From: Deltaproteobacteria bacterium
Lineage (GTDB): Bacteria > Desulfobacterota > Deferrimicrobia > Deferrimicrobiales > Deferrimicrobiaceae
Direction: 5' to 3'
DNA: 45,960 nt
Assembly: GCA_021824125.1 (NCBI GenBank)
Contig: JAKALO010000005.1
Location: 1-45,960 of the forward strand
Part shown: one piece after another, positions 26,758 through 34,297 of the stretch
Position numbering within the stretch: the stretch's first letter is position 1
Layout: every line of letters starts with the position of its first letter
Program-made: the position numbers and the translations under genes
Notes under the pieces: generated by a model
Databases searched by the model: none
Told to the model about the DNA's origin: nothing
Seen by the model: the letters and a program-made list of their open reading frames with translations, nothing else

Positions 26758-29515
26758 CTTCAGGCGGGTCGCGGCATCGGCGGCGGGGCTGCTCCTCCTT
26801 GCCTTGCCACTTGCCGGCCGGGCCGCCGAGGCCACGCCCGGGAAAATCCACCCCGTGGTCTCTTCGGTGAGTTTCCGGGTAGCCTCCCCCTATCTCCTTT
26901 CCTACGACGAGCTTGCAAGCCTGGTCAAGATCCGCCCCGGGGATCTCCTGACCGAAGCGGCCGTGAGGGATTCCATACGGGAACTTTACGCAAAGTCGGT
27001 CTTCCGGGAGGTCGCCGCCTACGCGCGGGACGACGAGGGGAAAACCGGGGTAATGTTTGCCCTTTCCCCGTACCCGGTAATAAGCGACGTCGAGGTGACG
27101 GGACAGGAGAGAGTTTCAACCGCACAGATCCTGTCGGCTTCCCGCATCAGGCGCGGCACTCCACTGGAGGGGCGCGATCTCCGCGAAGCAGAGGAACTGG
27201 TGAGAAAGGCGTTGGAGAAGAAGGGGTTCGTCGGTGCGACCGTCTCCATCTCGGTCGCCTGCAGCCTCGAAAGCGGAGTCGGAAGGCTTAGCATAGATGT
27301 GAAGGAGGGCGACCCCGGGGTCGTTCGCGGGGTCGAACTGCCCGGTGCGTCGTTCTTCAAAAGGGAAATACTGATGGAAAAGTTGGGGGTATCCCCCGGC
27401 TCCCATTTCGATTACCGGAGGAGTGAGAAAGGGATACGGGAACTCCGCTCATCCTACAAGAGGGCGGGGTTTCTCACGGTCCGAATCGCGGAGGCCGAGA
27501 TCACATCCGTGGGAGAGGGGGGGGTGGGGCTGGTCGTGCGGGTCGAGGAGGGCCCGAAGTACGAAGTGCGTTGGGAAGGGCGCAACCGCTATTCGATCGC
27601 GAAACTGGAGAAGGCGTCGGGGATATATGGGGAAGAGGAGACGACCGAAGCGGGTATCGTGCACGACGTCCGCGAACGGCTGATCGCCTTCCACCGGGAT
27701 CGCGACTACCTTCGCGCCGAAGTCGATGTCGACGTGGAGGAGAAGCCCGGCGGCCTGCGACAAATGAAGGTCACGGTGCGGCCGGGGTTGGCGGGCTACC
27801 TGAAAGATATCCGGTTCGACGGGAACGCGGGCATTCCCGCCAAGCGGCTCCGGAAGCAGATCATCAGCGAGGAACGAGGATTTTTTTCCTTCGTCACCGG
27901 GGCCGGAAAGCTGCGGGAGGAGGACTGGAACGACGACATGGGGGCCCTGGTCGGGCTCTACCAGAAGGAGGGATTCGTCCGCGCGCGCATCCCCTCCGTC
28001 GACACCGCGTGGGATGAGCGCGGCGGCATCACCAGGACGATCCACATAGAGGAAGGGGTCCGCTACAGGCTGCGGGAGATCCGGTTCCACGGCAACGACC
28101 ATTTCCTGCGGGAGGAGCTATTGGCCCACGCGGGAAACCGCGAGGGTGGCTTCGTCGACTACGTCGGGCTTGAGCGCGACCAGGAGGCGATCGCGGGCCA
28201 TTACCGGAACGCGGGGTATCTGGACGTCTCCATGCAAAGCAAGCTCGAGTTCGACGAGGAAAAAGACACGGTCGTGGCGCGGTTCGGCATAGAGGAGGGG
28301 CCCCGGTACGTCCTTGGGAAAGTCATCGTGCGGGGGAACCAGCTGACCGACCCGATCGTCATCCGGAGGGAGGTCGGCATTCGTGAAGGTTCTCCGGCAG
28401 GCGAGATGGATCTGCTGAAATTCCAGCAGGCGGTTTACGGCACGGGTTTGTACAAGAGCGTCAGGATCCAGAAAGTGAAACGGCCGTCGGAGGGGATCCT
28501 GGACCTTATCGTCGAGGTGGAAGAAACGCTTTTCTTCGAGGTCGAGTACGGGGTGGGGTACGGCACGGACACGGGGGTCCGTGGGGCCGTCGGCGTCAAG
28601 AACAGGAATCTCGACGGGAAGGGGCGGAATTTCTTCACCCGCCTGTCCGCAAGCCAGAAGGAACAGGTGTACCTCTGGTCCTTGCGCGAGCCCTGGATTT
28701 TCGGGAACCGGTGGAAATGGGAAGGGGGCCTCACCGGCTTTTACCAGGATGCCGTGCGGGAAAGCTTCAGCCTGAGGAAAACAAGCGTCGTGGCGAGCGT
28801 CACCCAGACCTTCTTCGACCGATCTTCACTTTCCCTGCAGTACGATGTTTCGAGGGACGACGTGTACGATGTGAAGCCGGGGGCCATCCTTTCCACGGAG
28901 GACCAAGGTACCGCCTACATCGCCGCGGGCCGTGGAGTTTTCGTCTTCGATTTCCGGGATGATCCCTTCAACCCTCGGCGCGGGTCGTTCAACTCCGGCT
29001 CGGCGGAATTGGCCTCCTACTATTTCGGCTCCGAGGTGGACTATTACAAGGTTGCAGGGCAATCCACCTGGTACTTCCCGGTGTCGCGGCGTAGCACATT
29101 CGTGGTTTCGGGCCGCGCGGGATATATCCATCCCTTGAGGGACACGAAGGAAGTGCCGATCCAGAAGAGATTCTTCCTCGGTGGGCGAACGACGGTCCGG
29201 GGGTTCAGGGAGGAGTCCCTGGGCCCCCGTGCGGCCGACGGAACGCCGACCGGCGGGAATTACATGATTAACTTCAACACGGAGTTGCGTGTTCCCCTTA
29301 AGTACGGTTTCAACGTTGCGGTGTTCGTAGACGCGGGAAGCGTCTGGATCCACGGGGTTCCCGACGGCAACTTCGATCTCCGGAAGGCGTCGGGGCTGGG
29401 CCTGCGGTATGTCACACCGATCGGGCCGATCGGCCTGGATTATGCGTGGAAGCTCGACCGCCGTGAGGGGGAATCCGCGTCGGAGTGGCACTTCACGATC
29501 GGGGCGGCATTCTGA
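26744..29515 (+). CDS. Omp85-family outer-membrane protein (TamA/BamA-like) with about seven POTRA domains
   Basis: 923 residues from GTG 26744, with AAGGA a suitable distance upstream. A signal peptide ends near AGRAAEA (about residue 27). I count seven successive POTRA-like repeats of 75-90 residues to about 580, each with a final Val/Glu-Glu-Gly-Pro turn (VKEGDP, VEEGP, IEEGV, IEEGP, VEVEETL). The C-terminal 16-strand barrel includes RTTVRGFREESLGP, the conserved VRGF of loop 6, and ends in Phe (FTIGAAF). TamA normally has three POTRAs and BamA five. The protein is paired with tamB, so it is probably the TamA-role partner, but BamA function is not excluded. Confidence 0.88.
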   Translation: MAAISFRRVAASAAGLLLLALPLAGRAAEATPGKIHPVVSSVSFRVASPYLLSYDELASLVKIRPGDLLTEAAVRDSIRELYAKSVFREVAAYARDDEGKTGVMFALSPYPVISDVEVTGQERVSTAQILSASRIRRGTPLEGRDLREAEELVRKALEKKGFVGATVSISVACSLESGVGRLSIDVKEGDPGVVRGVELPGASFFKREILMEKLGVSPGSHFDYRRSEKGIRELRSSYKRAGFLTVRIAEAEITSVGEGGVGLVVRVEEGPKYEVRWEGRNRYSIAKLEKASGIYGEEETTEAGIVHDVRERLIAFHRDRDYLRAEVDVDVEEKPGGLRQMKVTVRPGLAGYLKDIRFDGNAGIPAKRLRKQIISEERGFFSFVTGAGKLREEDWNDDMGALVGLYQKEGFVRARIPSVDTAWDERGGITRTIHIEEGVRYRLREIRFHGNDHFLREELLAHAGNREGGFVDYVGLERDQEAIAGHYRNAGYLDVSMQSKLEFDEEKDTVVARFGIEEGPRYVLGKVIVRGNQLTDPIVIRREVGIREGSPAGEMDLLKFQQAVYGTGLYKSVRIQKVKRPSEGILDLIVEVEETLFFEVEYGVGYGTDTGVRGAVGVKNRNLDGKGRNFFTRLSASQKEQVYLWSLREPWIFGNRWKWEGGLTGFYQDAVRESFSLRKTSVVASVTQTFFDRSSLSLQYDVSRDDVYDVKPGAILSTEDQGTAYIAAGRGVFVFDFRDDPFNPRRGSFNSGSAELASYYFGSEVDYYKVAGQSTWYFPVSRRSTFVVSGRAGYIHPLRDTKEVPIQKRFFLGGRTTVRGFREESLGPRAADGTPTGGNYMINFNTELRVPLKYGFNVAVFVDAGSVWIHGVPDGNFDLRKASGLGLRYVTPIGPIGLDYAWKLDRREGESASEWHFTIGAAF

Positions 29516-29531
29516 TGCGCGCGCCGGGGCG

Positions 29532-29933
29532 CTAAGCGAGCGCCGGTACCGGCTCCTGGCGGATCACGCGGGTCTTCGCGATGCGGTCCCCGAGCCTTCG
29601 GCGGTCGGGGCTGCGGAACAGCGCGAACGTTTCGATGACCAGCGTTGCGGGTAAGAGGTAGGGTACGAGAAACAGTACGTTGCGGAACGATGAGTCCACG
29701 AACGAGATGGGGCGCCCGTCGATGTGGATAACCCGGATTCCCATGACCTTTTTGCCGACGCTCTGGCCGGAAAAGAAGCCGTCCCGGAAGACGATGTAAA
29801 TCATCGAGAGGAAGGTCGCAAGGAAGTGGCTGACGCCCCCCAGGCCGTAGAAAAGGGCGATGTAAAGGATCAGGTCGATCAGGAATGCCAGGGAGCGGGT
29901 CTGCCAGTCGGCGGCGGCGAATTCGTCCGCCAT
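29532..29933 (-). CDS. RDD family membrane protein
   Basis: 133 residues. DWQTRSLAFLIDLILYIALF opens the domain, with the Arg and Asp that name the family. A second helix pair contains FSGQSVGKKVMGIRVIHIDG, and the end has RRRLGDRIAKTRVI. Three or four membrane helices are predicted. The function of most RDD proteins is unknown. ATG 29931-29933 is preceded by GAGGTGA. It converges on the Omp85 gene with only a 16-base gap and no visible terminator between them. Confidence 0.85.
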   Translation of the reverse strand: MADEFAAADWQTRSLAFLIDLILYIALFYGLGGVSHFLATFLSMIYIVFRDGFFSGQSVGKKVMGIRVIHIDGRPISFVDSSFRNVLFLVPYLLPATLVIETFALFRSPDRRRLGDRIAKTRVIRQEPVPALA

Positions 29934-29964
29934 GGGTTCACCTCGGTCAGCGAAGATAGGGAAT

Positions 29965-29993
29965 ATTTTAGACGTTTATCTCGTTTGCGTCAT
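29965..29993 (-). promoter_or_regulatory. Possible promoter of the RDD gene
   Basis: On the minus strand ATGACG (29993-29988), 17 bases, then TAAAAT (29970-29965). The -10 matches five of six, the -35 four of six. It lies 32 bases before the start codon. Confidence 0.4.
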
Positions 29994-30060
29994 GGATAAA
30001 TCGTGCTACCGTTTTCCTGACATGGCCGACCCGACGAAGAAAAGGACCTGGACCTGAACC

Positions 30061-30229
30061 CTAGTGCACCGTCTCACAAATACCTTGGCATTCGAGCGCC
30101 GCTGCATCCGCTCCAGCTTCGTTGCGCAAGTTCGCCGTACTTTACCAGTACGCCTTCACTTACGCGCCTCGCTGGCGCGGCGCATCGACGCTCTCGGTGC
30201 GTCAAGCTATTTGTGAGACGGTACACTAG
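30061..30229. repeat. 169-bp imperfect palindrome with 27-bp terminal inverted repeats
   Basis: The ends (30061-30087 and 30203-30229) are inverted copies matching at 25 of 27 positions, beginning CTAGTG and including ACCGTCTCACAAATA. The interior is also partly self-complementary to a centre near GTACTTTACCAGTAC (30137-30151), so the whole element could fold into one long hairpin. It encodes nothing convincing and lies in a gap between genes. It looks like a non-autonomous MITE or a large REP/BIME-type repeat. With the next element it accounts for most of the 465-base gap 29934-30398. The leftover 29994-30060 shows nothing I recognise. Confidence 0.8.
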
Positions 30230-30406
30230 CCCGCATTTCTCACCAGCCTCCTGCGGCGGCGGCGGATACTGGCATGTCTACTGCGTTGCACTCCTTCGTT
30301 CTCCTCGACGTAGTTTCAACTACGCCTGCGTCGCCCGAAGTTCGTGCGCCTTGTATACACGCCCGTCTCCACCGCCTCGCTACGGAGCCCGGTAAGAAAT
30401 GCGGGC
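30229..30406. repeat. Second palindromic element, abutting the first
   Basis: The ends GCCCGCATTTCT (30229-30240) and AGAAATGCGGGC (30395-30406) are perfect inverted copies. The pairing continues inward imperfectly to a centre at GTAGTTTCAACTAC (30310-30323). It is about 178 bp, the same layout as the element before it but with unrelated terminal sequence. Its right terminal repeat contains the ATG of the diguanylate cyclase gene. Confidence 0.75.
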
Positions 30407-31808
30407 CAGTATTCGCTGGAAACGCTTGTTTTTAGCGGTATTGCTGGGGGTGAACGCCTGCACGCTATTGGTGTGGGCCTTGCTTCCCGCGGAATTCTCA
30501 ACCAATGTGACGCTTCTCCTGTCCGCGCTTCTGGGGGAGATGATCGCCGGGGCCGGTATCTACCTTTTCCTTGAATACAAGGTTTTCCGCCCCGCGGAAC
30601 TCTGGGGCGAGAGGATTTCCGTACCGGGAACGGGACCGTTTCCGATGGACGCCGGCGTTCTGACGCCGCTCGCCCATGTCGTCGGGGAAAGGTACGGCCG
30701 CGCCCTCGAGGAACTGGTGCAGGGTATTCGCGAGAAGGAGAGTCGACTTAATCAGGTCGAAATGCTCCGACGCGACCTCGAGGAAACGAAGGGCCACCTC
30801 GAATCGAAGATCCACGACCTGCACACCATCTACGAGGTTTCCACCGTCATCGCGGGAACGCTGGACACCGAGGAACTGTTCCGGATTCTGCCGGAACGGG
30901 TCATGCGGACTCTTGGCCTGAACGACTTCTGCATAATGCTCTACAATCCCGACACCCGGATGCTCACCGCCCGCGCGGGACCGGGAGCGGCGTCGGACCT
31001 CCCCCGGGAATTCGTCGTAGCGCCGGGCGAAGGGGTGGCGGGGAGGGTATTCGATTCGGGCGAACCGGTCTACATCCCGGATGTCCGGTCCTCCACCGAG
31101 TTTCTTTATTACGGGGGAGCCAGGATGGACGTGCGCTCCTTCATGTGCGTGCCGCTCCTTTCCAAGGGGAAGGCGATCGGTGTCCTGAACGTCAACCACT
31201 CGGAGCCGAACGCCTTCGACGCCGAGTCGCTGGCGACGATGCGGGTGCTGGCGTCCTACCTGGCTATAGCGATCGAAAACGCGGAGCTGTTCCGTTTCGT
31301 CAAGACGCTGGCCGACAAGGACTCCCTTACGCTGCTATACAATCACGGCGCGTTCCACGAAAAGCTCCAGGTCGAGATGGAGCGGGCCGCCCGCTACGGG
31401 CGCCCCCTCTCAGTGATCATGCTCGACCTCGACTGCTTCAAGGAGATCAACGACACCCACGGGCACCTTGTGGGGGACCGGATTCTCCTGATGACCGCGG
31501 GGGTTCTCTGCGCCCACCTGCGGAAAAGCGACATAGCCGCGCGGTACGGGGGCGACGAGTTCACCGTGATCCTCCCCGAGACGGACCTCTCGGCGTCCTC
31601 CGCCATCGCCGGCAGGATCGCCGCGGGGATTTCCGAGGTCAGAATGGACACCGGAAAGGGTGAGGAGATACACTTCACGGCGAGCATCGGGTATGCAGCC
31701 TGTCTTCCCGACTCCAAGGACCGCGAGAACATCCTTAACGTGGCGGACCGCCTGATGTACGAATCGAAGCGCCGCGGGCGCGGGGGGGTGCTGGGGGAAC
31801 AGTTGTAG
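30399..31808 (+). CDS. Membrane GAF-GGDEF diguanylate cyclase
   Basis: 469 residues. Two membrane helices (about 8-28 and 33-55), a coiled coil (100-135), a GAF sensor (about 140-295) and a GGDEF domain (300-465). The catalytic loop RYGGDEF (384-388) is intact. Metal and substrate residues are present in LDLDCFKEINDTHGH. The inhibitory-site RxxD (RKSD) stands five residues before GGDEF, so product inhibition is expected. It makes c-di-GMP. ATG 30399 lies in the terminal repeat of the preceding palindrome and has only a weak ribosome site (TAAGAA). Later in-frame starts would cut the first membrane helix. Confidence 0.88.
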   Translation: MRASIRWKRLFLAVLLGVNACTLLVWALLPAEFSTNVTLLLSALLGEMIAGAGIYLFLEYKVFRPAELWGERISVPGTGPFPMDAGVLTPLAHVVGERYGRALEELVQGIREKESRLNQVEMLRRDLEETKGHLESKIHDLHTIYEVSTVIAGTLDTEELFRILPERVMRTLGLNDFCIMLYNPDTRMLTARAGPGAASDLPREFVVAPGEGVAGRVFDSGEPVYIPDVRSSTEFLYYGGARMDVRSFMCVPLLSKGKAIGVLNVNHSEPNAFDAESLATMRVLASYLAIAIENAELFRFVKTLADKDSLTLLYNHGAFHEKLQVEMERAARYGRPLSVIMLDLDCFKEINDTHGHLVGDRILLMTAGVLCAHLRKSDIAARYGGDEFTVILPETDLSASSAIAGRIAAGISEVRMDTGKGEEIHFTASIGYAACLPDSKDRENILNVADRLMYESKRRGRGGVLGEQL

Positions 31809-31877
31809 CCGGACGTGATCGGTGGCCGCGAGCGGCATTGGACAGAATACGGCGACTCTGCTATCTAAGGAGAGAGG

Positions 31878-33191
31878 ATGTTGAAACCGGGCGCGGGAGG
31901 CTGGAGCGGGTTCCTGATGGAGCAGTGGAAAAAAATGAGCATCGTGTCCGGTGAAGTACCCACCACCGAAGAACTGGAGTTGCTCAAGGAGGCGCGTCAA
32001 CGCGTCGGGATGGTCATAAGGGCCCGTTGGGTAATCCTTGGCATCCTGGCGGGCTACGGCCTGGTGGCGTACATATTTTTCCAGCACTCATCGGCGGACA
32101 CCTCCCGCATCACCTTCCTCCACCGGATCGTCCCGGTCATCGCGTTTCTGGCGGTCGCGGCCTACAACGCGTGGTACCAGTACAGCTACGAATGGTTCGT
32201 CAGGATCCGCTCGCTCAACGCGATCCAGCTACTTTTCGACCTTCTGTTCGTGACGGTGATCGTCCACTTCAGCGGCGGTGCGGTGTCCTGGTTCTGGACG
32301 ATGTACATGGTCCTGACGCTCGAGGCGGCCCTCATCATGGATGACCGTTCGGACACGTACTCCATAGCCGGCGCCGGAGCGCTTGCGTACGGCGGCCTTC
32401 TGACTTTCGAATATTACGGCGTCATCGCTCCCGTTCAGATGCCGTTCGAGAACAACGCGCTGCAGCAGACGTTCGCGTACGAGATGATCAAGTGGGCGTG
32501 GGTGTCCATCACCAATTTCTGCGTGGCCTTCGTGGGGGTCTTCATGATGGACACGGTCCGCCGCCGGGAAAGACAGCTTCGCGAGCTTGCCGTCAGGGAT
32601 GCCCTCACCTCGCTTTACAACCGGCGGTATTTCTTCTATCGCCTCAATTCGGAGATCCAGCGGGCGAAACGATACGGGCGCACCCTGTCCCTGCTGATAC
32701 TCGACGTCGACAATTTCAAGAAGTACAACGACAGTTACGGACACCAGGCGGGTGACAAGGTTCTGGCCAACCTTGCCGCCCGGATATCGTCCAATATCCG
32801 GCGGAGCGACGTGAATCCCACCTACGAGGTGGACATAGCCAGCCGGTACGGAGGCGAGGAGTTCGCGGTCATCCTTCCGGAGGCGGCGTCGGTCCAGGGG
32901 ATCGTGGCCGCCGAGCGGCTGAGGGCCAGCATAGAAGCGAGGGGAGCTTTCATGGTCGCCGAGCGGATACGCCGTAAGATCGAGGAATCCCGGTTCGATG
33001 GACCGGGCGTGACGATCAGCATCGGCGTCGCATCGTACCCGGAGCACGGGGTGGAGTTGGAGTCCCTGCTCAAGGCCGCCGACGATGCGCTCTACCTGGC
33101 GAAGAAGGAAGGGAAGAACAGGGTCGTTCTGGCGGAACAGTATGCGGGGGCGGGTCCTTCGGGAGGGACTGATGGACAGAAAGAGGGTTGA
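31878..33191 (+). CDS. Multi-helix membrane GGDEF diguanylate cyclase
   Basis: 437 residues. After a soluble N-terminus come about six membrane helices (55-235) in a MASE-like sensor. The GGDEF domain follows (245-420), with LDVDNFKKYNDSYGHQAGD and active loop RYGGEEF (325-329). The usual RxxD inhibitory site is displaced: RRSD is followed by an eight-residue insert before DIASRYGGEEF, so the position five residues back reads YEVD and lacks Arg. A second insert repeats the AERLR/AERIRRKIEE helix. It should be active but perhaps not product-inhibited. AAGGAGAG precedes ATG 31878. It overlaps the next gene by 20 bases. Confidence 0.88.
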   Translation: MLKPGAGGWSGFLMEQWKKMSIVSGEVPTTEELELLKEARQRVGMVIRARWVILGILAGYGLVAYIFFQHSSADTSRITFLHRIVPVIAFLAVAAYNAWYQYSYEWFVRIRSLNAIQLLFDLLFVTVIVHFSGGAVSWFWTMYMVLTLEAALIMDDRSDTYSIAGAGALAYGGLLTFEYYGVIAPVQMPFENNALQQTFAYEMIKWAWVSITNFCVAFVGVFMMDTVRRRERQLRELAVRDALTSLYNRRYFFYRLNSEIQRAKRYGRTLSLLILDVDNFKKYNDSYGHQAGDKVLANLAARISSNIRRSDVNPTYEVDIASRYGGEEFAVILPEAASVQGIVAAERLRASIEARGAFMVAERIRRKIEESRFDGPGVTISIGVASYPEHGVELESLLKAADDALYLAKKEGKNRVVLAEQYAGAGPSGGTDGQKEG

Positions 33192-33861
33192 CCAATATCG
33201 CTTTGCGCTCTTCGGGCGGATGGTGATGGGGGTCGCCCACGAGGTTGACAACTACCTGAGCGTCATCATGGGATTCGCCGAACTGATCCAGATCTCGGGG
33301 GCAGGGGAGAAGAAGTCTCTGGACAGCGTGGGGAAAATCCTCCACGCAGGGGAGAGGATCAACAACATAATAAAGCATTTTTCATATTACGTGCGTCCCC
33401 ACGCACCGCTTCGAGAGCCGTTCTCCCCCGCGGACATGGTCGGGGAATGCATCGTTTTCTCGCGGTTCGACCTGGGTCGCAACAACGTGACGCTCGTCCT
33501 TCCCGAGAGTTACCCGGCGGGGTTTTTGAACGGGGACAGAAGGGATATCGCCCTCACGCTGCTCGCGCTCCTGTTCAACGGAGCGGAGGCCATGGCGGAG
33601 CAAGGGGGGGGTGTCCTCAAACTGGAAGCCTCGCGGGGGGACGGCTTCTGGGAGTTCGCCGTGACCGACGAGGGTGCGGGGATTCCGCCCGGAATCACGA
33701 CCCGGATATTCGAGGAAGGGTTTTCGACGAAGAACGGCCCGGCCAACAACGGGATGGGCCTTCCGGTCGCGCGGTGCCTGGCGGGTGAAATGGGGGGAAC
33801 GCTTTACGTGGAGAACCTGCCAGGGGGAGGGTGCGGCGCCGTTCTCAGAATCCCGGGGTAA
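33172..33861 (+). CDS. Soluble histidine kinase
   Basis: 229 residues from ATG 33172, with GGGAGGG upstream. No membrane helix or sensor domain. The dimerisation helix carries GVAHEVDNYLSVIMGFAELI with His23 and the HExxN pattern, with Tyr where many kinases have Pro. The HATPase part has LLALLFNGAEAMAE (N-box), DEGAGIPP (G1), FEEGFSTKN (F-box) and NNGMGLPVARCLAGEMGG (G2). It overlaps the preceding diguanylate cyclase, so it may be co-expressed with c-di-GMP synthesis. No response regulator is adjacent; the RomR-like receiver at 37655 is a distant possibility. Confidence 0.82.
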   Translation: MDRKRVDQYRFALFGRMVMGVAHEVDNYLSVIMGFAELIQISGAGEKKSLDSVGKILHAGERINNIIKHFSYYVRPHAPLREPFSPADMVGECIVFSRFDLGRNNVTLVLPESYPAGFLNGDRRDIALTLLALLFNGAEAMAEQGGGVLKLEASRGDGFWEFAVTDEGAGIPPGITTRIFEEGFSTKNGPANNGMGLPVARCLAGEMGGTLYVENLPGGGCGAVLRIPG

Positions 33862-33869
33862 CCACGGGG

Positions 33870-33905
33870 AAAAAAAACGGGCGGGGTTTACGGCACCCCG
33901 CCCGT
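33870..33905 (-). terminator. Rho-independent terminator of the small Ala/Pro-repeat gene
   Basis: On the minus strand CGGGCGGGGT and ACCCCGCCCG pair perfectly with a seven-base loop and are followed by eight T. On the plus strand no T-run follows, so it serves only the minus-strand gene. Confidence 0.9.
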
Positions 33906-33935
33906 TCAACATCCCGGCTTGTTCGGATTGCGCGG

Positions 33936-34190
33936 TTACTTCTTCTCGCTTGCCGCCGCGGGCGCGGCGGCCTCGGCCGGAGCCGCGGGCGCGACTGCCG
34001 CGGGCGCGGCGGCCTCAGCCGGAGCCGCAGGAGCGACTGCCGCGGGCGCGGCGGCCTCGGCCGGAGCTGCGGGCGCGACTGCCGCGGGCGCGGCGGCCTC
34101 GGCCGGAGCCGCTTTTTGCTCGGCGAACACCACTGTCGCAAACGAAAGAACCAGTCCACAGACCAACAGAACCGCGAAGTGCTTCTTCAT
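33936..34190 (-). CDS. Small secreted Ala/Pro/Glu-repeat protein
   Basis: 84 residues. A clean Sec signal peptide (MKKHFAVLLVCGLVLSFATVVFA) is followed by EQKAAPAE and then about 3.7 copies of a 14-residue unit, APAEAAAPAAVAPA, ending in ASEKK. The mature chain is about 60 residues, almost wholly Ala, Pro, Glu and Val, and probably unstructured in the periplasm. I do not recognise a named family. ATG 34190 is chosen because GGAGGG lies nine bases upstream; a GTG at 34199 is also possible. It has its own promoter and terminator, so it is a single-gene unit. Confidence 0.75.
   Translation of the reverse strand: MKKHFAVLLVCGLVLSFATVVFAEQKAAPAEAAAPAAVAPAAPAEAAAPAAVAPAAPAEAAAPAAVAPAAPAEAAAPAAASEKK
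33964..34112. repeat. 42-bp tandem repeat inside the small Ala/Pro gene
   Basis: Three full 42-base units (33964-34005, 34006-34047, 34048-34089) and a partial fourth, nearly identical in DNA, encoding the 14-residue protein repeat. The low divergence suggests recent expansion or copy-number change. Confidence 0.85.
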
Positions 34191-34205
34191 CGCAACCACC
34201 CTCCG

Positions 34206-34250
34206 ATTGGATAAGATACGAGATTATCCAATAAAAATTTAATAAAGCAA
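34206..34250 (-). promoter_or_regulatory. Promoter with overlapping inverted repeat upstream of the Ala/Pro gene
   Basis: On the minus strand TTGCTT (34250-34245), 16 bases, then GATAAT (34228-34223). A perfect 9-bp inverted repeat, ATTGGATAA (34206-34214) and TTATCCAAT (34224-34232), covers the -10 and the expected start site. That is where a repressor would bind. The region 34200-34270 is markedly AT-rich. Confidence 0.45.
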
Positions 34251-34297
34251 ATAAATATTCATTGGCGTGAATATTGCCATTTGGAAAGGTGTGGCGT

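Noticed and set aside
30023-30058. Short frame MADPTKKRTWT before the first palindrome, possibly a gene interrupted by the element
   Set aside because: Eleven codons with no ribosome site, and it ends in its own stop before the element; no continuation is found on the far side.
31838-31867. Promoter TTGGAC/TATCTA before the second diguanylate cyclase
   Set aside because: The implied transcript start would fall at or after the ribosome site, so it could not serve the ATG at 31878.
33964-34112. CRISPR array
   Set aside because: The 42-bp units are contiguous without spacers, are in frame, and encode a protein repeat.
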